Below, piece after piece: positions 22,962-32,801 of a stretch of DNA of 64,000 bases. The number at the start of each line of letters is the position of its first letter. Position 1 is the stretch's first letter. Source of the DNA: Galdieria yellowstonensis (lineage: Eukaryota > Rhodophyta > Bangiophyceae > Galdieriales > Galdieriaceae); NCBI GenBank assembly GCA_026122205.1, contig JANCYU010000074.1:1-64000 (forward strand), read 5' to 3'. The translations under genes and the position numbers were made by a program. A model generated the notes under the pieces. It worked only from the letters and a program-made list of their open reading frames with translations, ran no database searches and was not told the DNA's origin.

Positions 22962-24583
22962 GGGGAATCTAGAGCTTACTGACAATGGAGAGCTAGTGGA
23001 GTAGTTGCAGCAGTCAGTCTATGTCATGTTCTAAGAGGCGCGTCTGCAATCTTTTTCTCCATTTAAGACAGCCCAACTATAAGTACAAAGTGAGCATTTG
23101 GAGCTTGCTGATTGTATTGCAAGGTTGATTGGGGTGTTTTGTGCGCCAATAATAGTATTGAGCTCGCGAGACACGTGATGCCGATGTCCGAGTCACTCAG
23201 TTGCATCGCTACGTGACATAGTGAAGATTTCATTGCGAATGAGGACAGGTTCCAGTTATCTATCCTATACCAAAAAGTACATAGATAGAACTAGGGCCTG
23301 AAATTCGTATTGGACTGAACTTGTCGTCATTTGCACTTGGCAAAAAGTCTATGTGAATGGGGAAAGATTCTATTGTTATCCAATGTGAAGACTGGGGGCT
23401 GTGTGGTTTATCCCAGAAAACATGGATATCTCTAGAGTCTGGAATTCGCAGTTTGCCAGGTAGAGCTATGTCCATGACTGCTGTCGCTCAGGCCGTCCTC
23501 CTGCATCTCTTTCGGTTGGTGTTGAAGAAATACTCCAACTGAGGTGTTTAAATGGCGATGACCAAAAGTTTCTAGAAAAAAGAATTGGCGGATCACATGC
23601 TGGGCCATTGAATAGGAACTTAGGTCTTGCTCCTATGCAGGGACGCACGAATATAAAGATCGAATCTATTCGTATTTCAGAACTATGCATATGTCTCATG
23701 GTCAAATGCCTCGGATAATAACTACTACTCTTCCACTTGCTTGCATTGTGCAAAAAGGCATAGCTGCTTTCCTCAGAGAGAAATGCTTTGGACAAGTGAC
23801 AACGATACTTTCTTGAGAAACGTCCTTTATAATATTCTACGATCATGAATGTAGGCATTTCACATTTCTGCTCGCACAAAGAATTTTCTGACAACTCCAA
23901 CGCTTTTGCATCTAGTGTCGAAAATCTTCTCATTCTCCACTCTAACTGTCAGCTCTTTCTTCCTTCCAAGTGCCTTTGTTCTGTGGAAGACGGTTGTCGT
24001 ACGTTCACCTTGCTGTCTCTCCAATAACGCAAGCTTTCTCTGTATGTTTTTTTTGGATAACAGACGAGTCTTTTTGTATTTCCACAAGGGAATATTTTCC
24101 TTTCTCTTGCTCTTCTTCTTCTTTTTGAGGGATCGGTAACTGCGGTCGAAAGCTCTTGCTTTGTTCCATGTGGTACCGAGCAATATAGCTTGGCCACGAA
24201 GACAGTGAGAATAGTGAAAAGTTCACGTCTGCAGATCCCTGCTTTTCCCTCGACTCAACAAACAGGAATTGATAGCATTTTCAGAAATCACTACAAAACT
24301 TTGGTGCATCTTTCAACCTATGTATTTCTAGGTAATCATAACACGGTTAATATCTCTCATGCAACTGCGTTACACCAACCGTTGCAACTTCAACTCGACG
24401 ATACCCGTGCCATCACATGTGTTGCACTACCCAGCTGATCCTGCCGTTGGTCGGGCAATAGTTGATAGTTTTCCTAGAAACTCTCTGTCCTATGGTGTGT
24501 TTTAATAGCGATCCGCAAGGCGAATGAAATGGGAAAAAAAATGAACACAAACGCATTCCACTCTGCGATTGCTGTGTGGGCAA
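22962..24583. other. No gene identified
   Basis: Frames of up to 155 codons exist (minus 23466-23933) but have no motif, and overlapping frames on both strands are equally long. The stretch ends in a low-complexity CTT/TTC-rich segment near 24090-24130. Confidence 0.4.
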
Positions 24584-25174
24584 ATGAAGTTTCATATTGT
24601 TTGTTTCCTTCCTATGAATAGAGAAGAATTTTGGAAAATCAGGTCTTCAGACGAGTTTCTGCGTTTTCTGTGCAACGAGAAAACCAGTAACTTTGAAAAA
24701 ATAAAGGTAGAAGAGGAGTGGTTCGACAGCGACGGAACAGGTCACCGCAGAGTTGTGTATACCCCTAGGTTGGAGTTTTTTGAGTTGGCAAAGATGGCTA
24801 AAAAGTATGTCGAAAAGTTTTTTACGGGTTTTGAAGACGTACAAACTTGGAATGACGCTTCGTCACCTTTTTGTCAAGCTTTTGTCAACCGTCCATTGGG
24901 GAAGTTGGAAGATAGAATTGTGACTCAAGGACAAGTTACCGTGGAACCTGCAGGGGAAGAAAAGTGCAAACATATTATGGTTGGGGAGTGTAAAGCAAAT
25001 ATTTTGGGTATCGGTACTTTTTTGGAAAGTGCTATTGTGGCAAACATGGAGAAGTTTTACAAATATACATACCCAACAGTAGTGGCACGGTACAAAAGTT
25101 ACAAGGAGTCGTTGTACTCTTGTGACCAAGGACTTTCATCTGTTGTCCGAAAGCAAGTTCCGGCTGCAGCTTGA
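24584..25174 (+). CDS. Orphan protein, possibly START/SRPBCC-fold, function unknown
   Basis: A 196-residue open frame runs from ATG 24584 to TGA 25174. The sequence is compact and mixed alpha/beta in character: an N-terminal FLPMNREEFWKIRSS, an aromatic middle (WNDASSPFCQAF), a beta-rich stretch around IVTQGQVTVEP, and a long C-terminal amphipathic helix (FLESAIVANMEKFYKYTYP). An N-terminal REEFW segment, central strands and a C-terminal helix closing a pocket are reminiscent of START/SRPBCC or VASt lipid-binding folds. I cannot confirm this by eye, and a lineage-specific protein is as likely. It stands alone between the NTPase region and WEE1. No signal peptide or membrane segment is evident. 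Confidence 0.55.
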   Translation: MKFHIVCFLPMNREEFWKIRSSDEFLRFLCNEKTSNFEKIKVEEEWFDSDGTGHRRVVYTPRLEFFELAKMAKKYVEKFFTGFEDVQTWNDASSPFCQAFVNRPLGKLEDRIVTQGQVTVEPAGEEKCKHIMVGECKANILGIGTFLESAIVANMEKFYKYTYPTVVARYKSYKESLYSCDQGLSSVVRKQVPAAA

Positions 25175-25655
25175 ATGTTTTTATGGAAGCTGCTCGTTCA
25201 TATTCAGATATGTACATGTATTCGAAGTGTTTATATAAATTATCCAAGAAAAGGGCACACTCGGTTTCTTTACCGCCACGAAAACGTTTCCAATTGGAGC
25301 ATTTCTGTAGCATTTTTCTTTTCCTCCAAAAACAAGCGGGACGGCTTCCTATGGGGCATTTGAATGGCATTGTATATATGAAACAGAAACAAGCCGGGTC
25401 AAAAGGTGAAGAGTTGGAACGCATACAACTCTTTCGCATGAGCACCTGGCAAAGAACAAATGGTGTCCATTTAGCAAAGTATTGACTTGACCTTACTTTG
25501 CCAGTCAACACCAAACAAGCGTTGCTTCTAGAAGAGCCCGCCAATTTTTGAATTTAAAATGAGGGTCCACATCAGAAATGCCAACCTCCCCTTGGCCATT
25601 GTGATTGTTCGTATTGTTGTTGGAGGTGATAGTGATTACTCCAAAGTGTAGTTAG
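25175..25655. other. WEE1 upstream region
   Basis: No gene is seen between the orphan frame and the WEE1 ATG. This interval marks the change from gene-poor subtelomere to gene-dense core. Confidence 0.5.
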
Positions 25656-27473
25656 ATGATAACTCCTAGAAGAAGAAAGCAATCTGAACGTGAAGAAACA
25701 CATGTTGAAACCGCAACTTTTACCGAACCAAATGAGTTGGAACTTCCGCCTACTCCTCTCAAGTCCCCCAACCATCGTGCAAGGCGACGACCAAGGCCGT
25801 TTGGTCCACATACTGCCAACACTCTATTTTCTTATGCTGGAAGAACCAACCTAGATTTTCTTCAAGATAAACAAGCAGAGGATATTCAACAGTGTAAAGA
25901 GGCTCTCAAGTTTCGTTTGGCTCAAGAAGAACCGGTGGAAAGCGAAAATGTTTCCAAAAGCCAAGAGCTTTGTGGTTTGCAAAAGTCTCTATCGGGTAGA
26001 AATAGCAGCACGAGAGAAGCTTCTTCTACTGTTGAGTCTAGTATTCCTCTATATTTCAGTCCTGCTATCGAAAAGCCAAATACGATGAGGCGGAATGATT
26101 GTGAAAGAGATGACTGGATGCAAGATGTATGTTCGCCTGTGACGGAACAGAAACGACTTGCGACATCCCAATCTCTCGAGTCGAATACTCCGAAAGGTTA
26201 CGAAAGAGTCTTGACATGTCCATATTGTCATAAGAAATGGATAGAAGAAGCTCGAGTCAGATGTTCCCCATCGGTTCGTAGATGCTCCTTGTGTTCCCCA
26301 ATAAGAGCAGTTACGAATCCAGCTCCGTGTAATATGAATCCATTCTCCCCAGAAGTACGATCTCAAGGTCTCAAGTCACCACAAGAAGACAACTCATCGG
26401 AGATGCCTACGAGCAGTATAAGCTGCAGTACCAACGTTTCCAAGAGCCTTGCTTTTGATTCATCCTCTTTTTTGTTGTCTCGAAACGACTCTTGTATTGA
26501 ACAGTTGGACACTAATGACGAAGAGGAGGAAGAAGAAGAAGACCATCTTAGTTTCTCATCCTTTTCGTTGGGTCGACTTTCATCCTACAAGGACGACTTT
26601 GAAGAAATAGAAGAAATAGGTTCGGGAACATTTGGTAAAGTATTCAAGTGTCGTCAACGATTAGATGGTTGGTTGTATGCTGTCAAGTCGAGTCGTCGAA
26701 AGATAAGGAATCAAGCTGAAAAGCAGAATGTTTTGAGGGAAGTATATGCTTTGGCAGCTATGACGGACAATCCATATGTTGTACGTTACTTTAGTGCTTG
26801 GATTGAGGATGATATTTTATATATTCAGACGGAGTTGTGTGAAGGAGGTTCCATTATGTCGTTGTGGAGAAATGGAATGCTCGTTTTTGACACGGAAAGA
26901 ATGAGAGAATTTATTTATCAAGTTGCATCTGGATTAGCGATCTATCATGAGAAGGGACTCGCTCATTTGGATATCAAACCAGAAAATATATATATGACAT
27001 CTCATGGAGCTTATAAAATTGGAGATTTGGGCCTAACTGCACTTGCAGATCAGACATTATTACAAGGAAAATATCGCATTGATTTATCTGAAGGGGACTC
27101 GAGGTACATTGCTCCGGAACTTTTGGAAGAAAACTATGAACATTTGACCAAAGCAGATATATATTCGTTAGGAATGAGTGCATATGAGTTGTGTCGAGCA
27201 TCGCAGCAGCCTTTGCCTAGTGGAGGAGAAGAGTGGCATCAAATAAGACGAGGTTTTTTGGAGCCGATGACTGTTGATAGTGAGCTTGTTTCGTTGATAA
27301 GAGAAATGCTTTGTCCTGATCCTTGCCTTCGTCCTTGTGCTCGAGATGTGATTCGTCGACTTGGTTTGGAAGATAAGAAAGATATCCAAATTGCTCAGTT
27401 GGCGCAACAACTGGACCAAGAGAGGCAACGATGCAAAACATTGGAAGCAATTGTTGCTAGTCTTCGTGGATAA
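25656..27473 (+). CDS. WEE1: Wee1-type cell-cycle protein kinase
   Basis: This is an intronless gene of 605 residues. The kinase domain spans about residues 316-575. It has the glycine loop IGSGTFGKVFKC, catalytic Lys in YAVKSS, catalytic loop HLDIKPEN and GDLGLTA in the DFG position. EGDSRYIAPELL in the activation segment, together with DLG, is diagnostic of Wee1/Myt1 kinases, which inhibit CDKs by phosphorylating the glycine-loop Tyr (and Thr). The roughly 300-residue N-terminus is Ser/Pro-rich and low in structure. It contains a Cys-rich segment (about residues 187-216, CPYCHKKW...CSLC) that could bind zinc, and an acidic run (DEEEEEEED, about 288-297) before the kinase. No transmembrane segment follows the kinase, which favours nuclear Wee1 over membrane-bound Myt1. 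The C-terminus is a short coiled coil. Confidence 0.92.
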   Translation: MITPRRRKQSEREETHVETATFTEPNELELPPTPLKSPNHRARRRPRPFGPHTANTLFSYAGRTNLDFLQDKQAEDIQQCKEALKFRLAQEEPVESENVSKSQELCGLQKSLSGRNSSTREASSTVESSIPLYFSPAIEKPNTMRRNDCERDDWMQDVCSPVTEQKRLATSQSLESNTPKGYERVLTCPYCHKKWIEEARVRCSPSVRRCSLCSPIRAVTNPAPCNMNPFSPEVRSQGLKSPQEDNSSEMPTSSISCSTNVSKSLAFDSSSFLLSRNDSCIEQLDTNDEEEEEEEDHLSFSSFSLGRLSSYKDDFEEIEEIGSGTFGKVFKCRQRLDGWLYAVKSSRRKIRNQAEKQNVLREVYALAAMTDNPYVVRYFSAWIEDDILYIQTELCEGGSIMSLWRNGMLVFDTERMREFIYQVASGLAIYHEKGLAHLDIKPENIYMTSHGAYKIGDLGLTALADQTLLQGKYRIDLSEGDSRYIAPELLEENYEHLTKADIYSLGMSAYELCRASQQPLPSGGEEWHQIRRGFLEPMTVDSELVSLIREMLCPDPCLRPCARDVIRRLGLEDKKDIQIAQLAQQLDQERQRCKTLEAIVASLRG

Positions 27474-27573
27474 GTTGTAACGATTGTCGTTGTGTAGATA
27501 TTTTTATTGTAGTATTACATGTTGTGATGGCAGGCAGTATTTGGTAGATAATAAATGCATTTTTGAAGTTGGG

Positions 27574-27963
27574 ATGACCAATGAAAGAGTTTATGGGAGA
27601 CGGAGGCTTTTATTGAATACTGGCTCCTCTACTATTCCCGTATTGTTGCTTTTCACTCCGGAAGCTCAACACATATCCTTGGAAAAAGTTTCGTCGGTTG
27701 TGTTATCTTGGACAGAGTCTCACTTGGAAGAAGCTTTGTTCTCTTCTTGTGAGAAAGTGGATGATGCTGCGTGCGTGACAACAACTTGTTCCCAAGTGGT
27801 AGACGGTTTCCAAGTTCGTATTTGGGTAGAAAAGAATGACGAAGACTTGTTATGGAGTGGTTGGTTTGTATCCAAAAGCAGCACTAGTAGGACGAACGAT
27901 GACCATCGAATACAAATATATCCCAATAGCAAACGAAAGCTAGTTGTCATGGTTCACGAATAA
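27574..27963 (+). CDS. Hypothetical small beta-rich protein
   Basis: The first in-frame ATG is at 27574 and gives 129 residues; the frame itself is open from 27484 but without an earlier ATG. It starts about 100 bp after the WEE1 stop on the same strand and ends 53 bp before the convergent cycloartenol synthase stop. The sequence has alternating hydrophobic strands (STIPVLLLFTPEAQ, FQVRIWVEKNDEDLLW) and a hydrophilic Ser/Asn tail. It could be a small assembly chaperone-like protein, but I recognise no family. A missed upstream exon is possible. Confidence 0.5.
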   Translation: MTNERVYGRRRLLLNTGSSTIPVLLLFTPEAQHISLEKVSSVVLSWTESHLEEALFSSCEKVDDAACVTTTCSQVVDGFQVRIWVEKNDEDLLWSGWFVSKSSTSRTNDDHRIQIYPNSKRKLVVMVHE

Positions 27964-28016
27964 TCCAAAGTTACTTACAAATAGGAATTCATACTTGTTT
28001 ATTGCAATCCACCTTT

Positions 28017-30403
28017 TTAAATTTCTTCTAAAAATCGACTTCGATACAGTGCAATTGCCCACATGGGAAATATATTGCGATAATTGGAATAACTGATCAT
28101 ACAGTTGCGGTTGAACACTCCTGAAATTCTCTGTTGGGGCCAATCTCCATTCTCTTGTTGACTAGATAACAAGAAATCTATTCCTTTACGAATACTCGAA
28201 TGAAATACTTGATGAGATGCGTGAACATTTTCTTCTGTCTCGTTCCACATGGAATGAGAGGCGCCGATTGCTTTGATCAAAGCCATCACTGCCCAAGCAG
28301 TTTGTACTACTTGTCCTTGTTCTGCTTCCATCCAAACTTTTTCCGTACATGAAAGATAACTTTCTCCCCAGGAACCATCGGATTTCTGTTTACTACACAA
28401 AAAATGGCATGCTTTAGGTAAACACTCACAAGACTCAAAGGTACGACCGGCTGCTACCAAACCTTCCACACCAAACCAAGTGCCATAAGTAAAACAAACT
28501 CCCCAGGAACCATACCAAGAACCATCCGCTCTCTGAATACTTTCAATAAATTGAGCACCTCTTTCGATGGCAGTGTCTACTTGTGCTCGACGATGGCCAG
28601 GATGTCGAGCTCGAAACGCTGCCAGTCCCTGAATGGAAGATGATGTACACTCCACACAAGAATAATCGATCATAATATCTCCAAATACTTCGGAAGGATT
28701 GATCCACTCTAACCAGGAATAACTTCTGGTGTTTTCATAAGTAGCCCAACCTCCATCTTTATTCTGCAAGGATAAACTGACATGTACCGCATCCTAAAAA
28801 CACACAAGGAATCCATCCATTCCACCAGGATTCCATATCGTTCATATATATATATATATCCATGAAACAATTACACACTTACGAATAGTCGTTCATGAGA
28901 AAAGAATTGTTCTTTGGGAATACTTCCACAAGCTTCCAACGACAATACCGCTTTCAGTCCTTCTGCAGTACAATCGGATATAGGCCAGCCATGATCTCTC
29001 GTGGAAAAAGGCCAAGCTCCTTTCGATATATGTCGATAATATCTTTCTCCTTGAGGAATATCTTCTCGTACTTGAGCAATATCCAAATAATGATGAGCTA
29101 ATTGTAAAGTAGAAGGAAAATGATGTCGCGTAATAGAACCTGCTTCACACAAGGCCTGTGCTGCAAAGGCAGTATCCCACAATTGAGAGCCATTGTAGCC
29201 TTGCATCTTCATGCCATCTTCCGCCAACCACAAATAATCTTTCAGTCTAGGAATATGTTTCTGAAAGTGTTCCGAACGAGGATCATCAAAATAGCAACAA
29301 AGCATATTCAAAACTTTGTTGACAGGACCAATACATATAAAGTTCGTATGCTCATCTTCCTTTTTCACCTGAAGAATAGTTTCTTCCAAGGCACGACGTC
29401 GAAAAAAAGACTTTCCTGGAATAGGAAACTTTTCATACCAACTCAAAATAGTCCATAACCAACTTTGAATTTTAGGTCTCTTGGTATAAATATCTTCCTT
29501 GCAACAGTTCTCTCTCTGCGCATTCCAATCGATCTCCTCAAACTTGTCCAAATAGAGTTCCTCTTTCAACTCGCGAATCAACTCTGTCTCTTTGGCAGTA
29601 GCTCTTCTTCCATACAAATAACTCATCGGTAAATAAACAATTCTACAATGACACCAAAACCTTCCAGGATGAATAGGCAACCAATAGGGAAGAATCCACA
29701 TTTCAGGAGTAAGAGGATTCAATCCATCCCAGTGATACAGTCCTAACACTGCCAAATATAACTTGCCCCAAGATGGAATTCCCAACGCTCCTCCTCTTTG
29801 TAAAATCCAATTCCTTGCAGCAACTGCCGAAGAGTCATCCCGATCAACTCCTAATATTCGAAGAGCCACATAATTCATAGCAGTTCCAAACATAGAAGAA
29901 GGAGCTTCAATATGTAAACCCCAACCGCCATCTTCGTTTTGATGATTGAATAAATATCTCTTCATTTCCTTTCTGGTTTCGTGGTCCAACTCTGTTTCCG
30001 TAATATAACAAACAATTATCAAACCAGGCAATAGAAACATAGGACCTCCATAATCACCCGGCCAATGACCATCCGACATTTGTAACGTTCTATAGTACTG
30101 CACCGATCTCGCCAAACTCCTTTCCAACAGGGTTTTGTGTCGTTTCTCTCCATCGTCTTCTTGAGCAAGTCTTTTATCCAAACTCTTCATATAATCGGTT
30201 ACATCGTCCATTCCATAAGCTTCATTAAAAGGTCTATACAACGCAGTGGTTCGAAGTACTTGATCCGAAGAGTGCTTTTGCTTGTACTTGTTCTTCTCAA
30301 AGTGGGTCCTGGCTTCTTCCACTTTTTCTATCAACTCTTCTGGACCACCTTCCGGATGCCATTCCCACCATTGCCGACCTCTATCACAAACAATCTTCCA
30401 CAT
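28017..30403 (-). CDS. CAS1: Cycloartenol synthase (oxidosqualene cyclase)
   Basis: This enzyme cyclises 2,3-oxidosqualene to cycloartenol, the first committed step of plant-type sterol synthesis, at the ER. Two exons: 30403-28883 and 28793-28017, with an 89-nt GT-AG intron (28882-28794). Translation starts at MWKIV, which aligns with the usual OSC start; an upstream Gln-rich extension in the same frame is probably leader. QW repeats are visible (DGHWPGDYGG, NEDGGWGLH, QNKDGGWATYE). The catalytic region reads DHGWPISDCTAEGLKA: DCTAE supplies the acid, and His and Ile in HGWPIS are the residues that distinguish cycloartenol synthases from lanosterol synthases (family knowledge). About 770 residues, normal for the family. 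It is divergent from the gene at 30735 and in the same 31-kb block as SMT1 and an SMO-like gene. Confidence 0.93.
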
Positions 30404-30734
30404 GTCCTTTTTTCTAGTTTTGTGTCCGTCCAGTGCGCTTTGCTGTTGTTGTTGCTGTTGCAAATCAATCGATTCGCATTTTTTTGGCAGCAGAGGGGAG
30501 AGGAAGAAGAAAAAAGCAATTGTGGGAATATTTGTGCGCGCGCGCTCTTTTTTTTTTTTTGCTCTTTCTTGGATGAGAATCAATCCTTTATTAAGAAGTG
30601 ATGGGTAAGTGTCGTGACAAACCAGAGAGTTGCTCTGGTTACTTACTATAATAGGTCTCCTGAAAGAAAAGAAGGAGAAGCATTCGTATGGGACTGTAGT
30701 TTTGTCCGTTTTCAATATTCCATAAGAGATAGAG
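30404..30734. promoter_or_regulatory. Bidirectional promoter region
   Basis: This 331-bp gap lies between divergent starts (CAS1 minus, hypothetical plus). It holds CAA/TTG trinucleotide repeats near 30440, a GCGCGCGC run at 30537-30544 and a poly-T tract at 30549-30560. No specific site can be named. Confidence 0.4.
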
Positions 30735-31304
30735 ATGGGTAATGAACGTCTATTGTATTATGGGAGGAAAGCAAAAGAGTTGATACCTCTTACCAGGTTT
30801 ATAAAGGAGGAATACTTTGGGTTTGGACAAGTATATGTGTCATTGTTTCGACTGGTATTCATTTGGAAGCCTCCTTGCTGTCCTCAATATCGAGCTTTGG
30901 AGTTGGAGTTGAGTAGCATGTTCGAAGAAAATATCCAACAAGAGTTGTTTGGGCCTCCTGTATTTCGAGTAAAAGTCAACGAGTCGGTGGACAATGAACA
31001 ACAACAGAACGGTTGTCTGACAGGGTTTTTGGAATTTTCTTGTTTTTATACTCAGGATGAAGGAAAGACGTACCAAGTGATCCTCTATTTATTAGAAATG
31101 GCGCGCATTTCTTCGTGGTAAGTGCATTGGTTGGTTGAGGATATATTGGAAAAACATAGGAGGATGTGTAGGAAACTACAGCAGCAACAGACATATATGT
31201 ATTCATCCGAACCAGCAGCAAACAATAACATTTATTTGGCATTGTTGGATCCCAATAACCCACAGTTTATCTATTTATTTCGTCGTCATGACAATATTTC
31301 CTAA
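30735..31304 (+). CDS. Hypothetical protein, two exons
   Basis: Exon 1 (30735-31117) starts at ATG. A GTAAGT donor at 31118 and a TGTAG acceptor give a 54-nt intron ending at 31171, and exon 2 (31172-31304) continues in frame to TAA. An alternative acceptor at 31159 would add four residues. The predicted protein is about 171 residues: an N-terminal basic/aromatic half (FRLVFIWKPPCC), an acidic helix, then strands (VILYLLEMARISSW, IYLALLDPNNPQFIYLF). The alternation of strands and the closing FIYLF are loosely like small endonuclease-fold subunits such as Sen15, but this is weak. The TAA overlaps by two bases the stop codon of the convergent gene on the other strand. Confidence 0.6.
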
Positions 31305-32707
31305 TCTTGATGCCATACAGGAAAAGAAATAGTTCGAGCAATACATTTAACGACACAAGAAGAGGACCCTTGTGAATAGAATGGCGTAGAGGAGAAGGAA
31401 GAAAGCCATGGCAGAGGAGCTTCTGATGAAGTTGTGGTTGACGACGAAGAACGAGCAAGAACTTGTTCCAATGGCGGCTCATTACATATGTATTCGTTGG
31501 TGACATAGTCTTTGTGTAGATATCCCAATCCGACAACTATCTGATGCTCCAACTCGATACAACTCGTAATGTTTCCTACTCTCTTTCCTTGGCAATAGAC
31601 ATAACTGAATGGCTCTACTGGGCGTTCAAGGTACCATCCCACCAAATATCTCTTCACTCCTCCGTACGTTTTTAATCGAAGAATCGTTTCTTGTCCGAGA
31701 TAACAACCTTTTTGAAAGGAAATCATATGCCATAGACCAGCTTCTAACGGATGATACTGTTCACTCCATTCTCTAAGAACGTTTCCTTTTCCAATGGCGA
31801 TTCGCAACAAGTCCCAGTGCTCCTTGTTCCCACGAAACAAATGAAATCCTTTGTTTTCAAAGTTCTTCATGTTGGTTTGTACCTGTGGAGTTTCTTGAGG
31901 TGAACAAAGCACAAGGTATCCATTCCAGGCCGGTTCTAAAGTGGACTGATGGAGTAAATACATAGGACTTGAAGTACCTTGAAGAAACACTTGGACTTGT
32001 TGTTCCTTATTCCAAGATAATCCAAAGGAACGACACCATTCGGCAATCCATGTGTCGACGTCCTTTCCTATCCACACAAAACTGCTATAGTTTTCTTCCG
32101 TGACATAAACGTTATCCATGGGAAAGATGTGTCTATCCAAGTGTTCCCACAAGGTTTGTTTTTTCTCTATCGATGCAACAACCAAAAGAGAGTCTTGTAG
32201 TGCTATGACTAGAGCTACATCCACTATTCTTCCTGTACTGTTGAGGAACACCGTCCACCGTACTTGAAAGGGCTTCAAGTCCAAAAAGTGGTTGCTTGTC
32301 ATATTATGAAGAAATGAGAGACGGTCATTTCCGGATATTTTAAAGCAACTATACTGTGCAAAGTCAAATACGACAACACTTTGTTGTAAAGTTGTCCATA
32401 TATTGGAAACACTATCCACACGAGCAATGGGCTGATTGTTGCAACCAACCACAACAAGTTGTTGTCTTCTAGGCAACCTAAAAGATACTCTTTTTCCGTG
32501 CCATCTGAAATCAACTGACTGTTGGCTTTTTCGAGGAAAGCGAGTCGGCGGAACAAGAGAACAAGAAGAAACAAAACAATGCAACGAACAACCTTGGTTC
32601 TTCTTCGACCTCATCACATCGACCAAAGGATTGTCTCGTAGAATATTCATCTCATTATCCATCGAAATAGACAAATATGCATAGAAATGTATTCTAGGGA
32701 CATACAT
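31301..32707 (-). CDS. YgfZ/IBA57-type folate-dependent Fe-S maturation protein
   Basis: The family signature KGCYLGQE is present near residue 325, within an aminomethyltransferase-like fold: SGNDRLSFLHNMTSN at the start of the domain, then FLNSTGRIVDVALV, and GVKRYLVGWYLE in the C-terminal barrel. YgfZ/IBA57 (COG0354) proteins use tetrahydrofolate to support assembly or repair of Fe-S enzymes in mitochondria or plastids. ATG 32707 gives 468 residues; ATG 32662 is an alternative. The first roughly 110 residues are a poorly conserved, Arg/Ser-containing leader compatible with organelle import; whether mitochondrion or plastid cannot be decided. There is a Ser/Thr-rich tail. The gene is intronless and divergent from the NT5DC gene with only about 95 bp between starts. 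Its TAG shares two bases with the TAA of the convergent neighbour. Confidence 0.85.
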   Translation of the reverse strand: MYVPRIHFYAYLSISMDNEMNILRDNPLVDVMRSKKNQGCSLHCFVSSCSLVPPTRFPRKSQQSVDFRWHGKRVSFRLPRRQQLVVVGCNNQPIARVDSVSNIWTTLQQSVVVFDFAQYSCFKISGNDRLSFLHNMTSNHFLDLKPFQVRWTVFLNSTGRIVDVALVIALQDSLLVVASIEKKQTLWEHLDRHIFPMDNVYVTEENYSSFVWIGKDVDTWIAEWCRSFGLSWNKEQQVQVFLQGTSSPMYLLHQSTLEPAWNGYLVLCSPQETPQVQTNMKNFENKGFHLFRGNKEHWDLLRIAIGKGNVLREWSEQYHPLEAGLWHMISFQKGCYLGQETILRLKTYGGVKRYLVGWYLERPVEPFSYVYCQGKRVGNITSCIELEHQIVVGLGYLHKDYVTNEYICNEPPLEQVLARSSSSTTTSSEAPLPWLSSFSSTPFYSQGSSSCVVKCIARTISFPVWHQD

Positions 32708-32801
32708 ATCTCGAACAAGTATGTACCATAGAAATGTACTTGATGGCAATAGATGAAAAGAAATATTCTCCAAGGAGTACGAAAGAAATTGTGGGAAGAG
32801 A

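Noticed and set aside
25656..27473. Myt1 as identity of the kinase
   Set aside because: No membrane segment follows the kinase domain; the layout fits Wee1 better.
28839..28860. Tandem repeats as possible CRISPR or satellite arrays (also TA, CT, CA, GA runs elsewhere)
   Set aside because: These are simple microsatellites in introns and gaps. A eukaryotic chromosome arm is not expected to hold CRISPR arrays and no repeat-spacer pattern exists.
28017..30403. Lanosterol synthase or bacterial squalene-hopene cyclase
   Set aside because: HGWPISDCTAE matches cycloartenol synthase; squalene-hopene cyclases have DDTA-type catalytic motifs.
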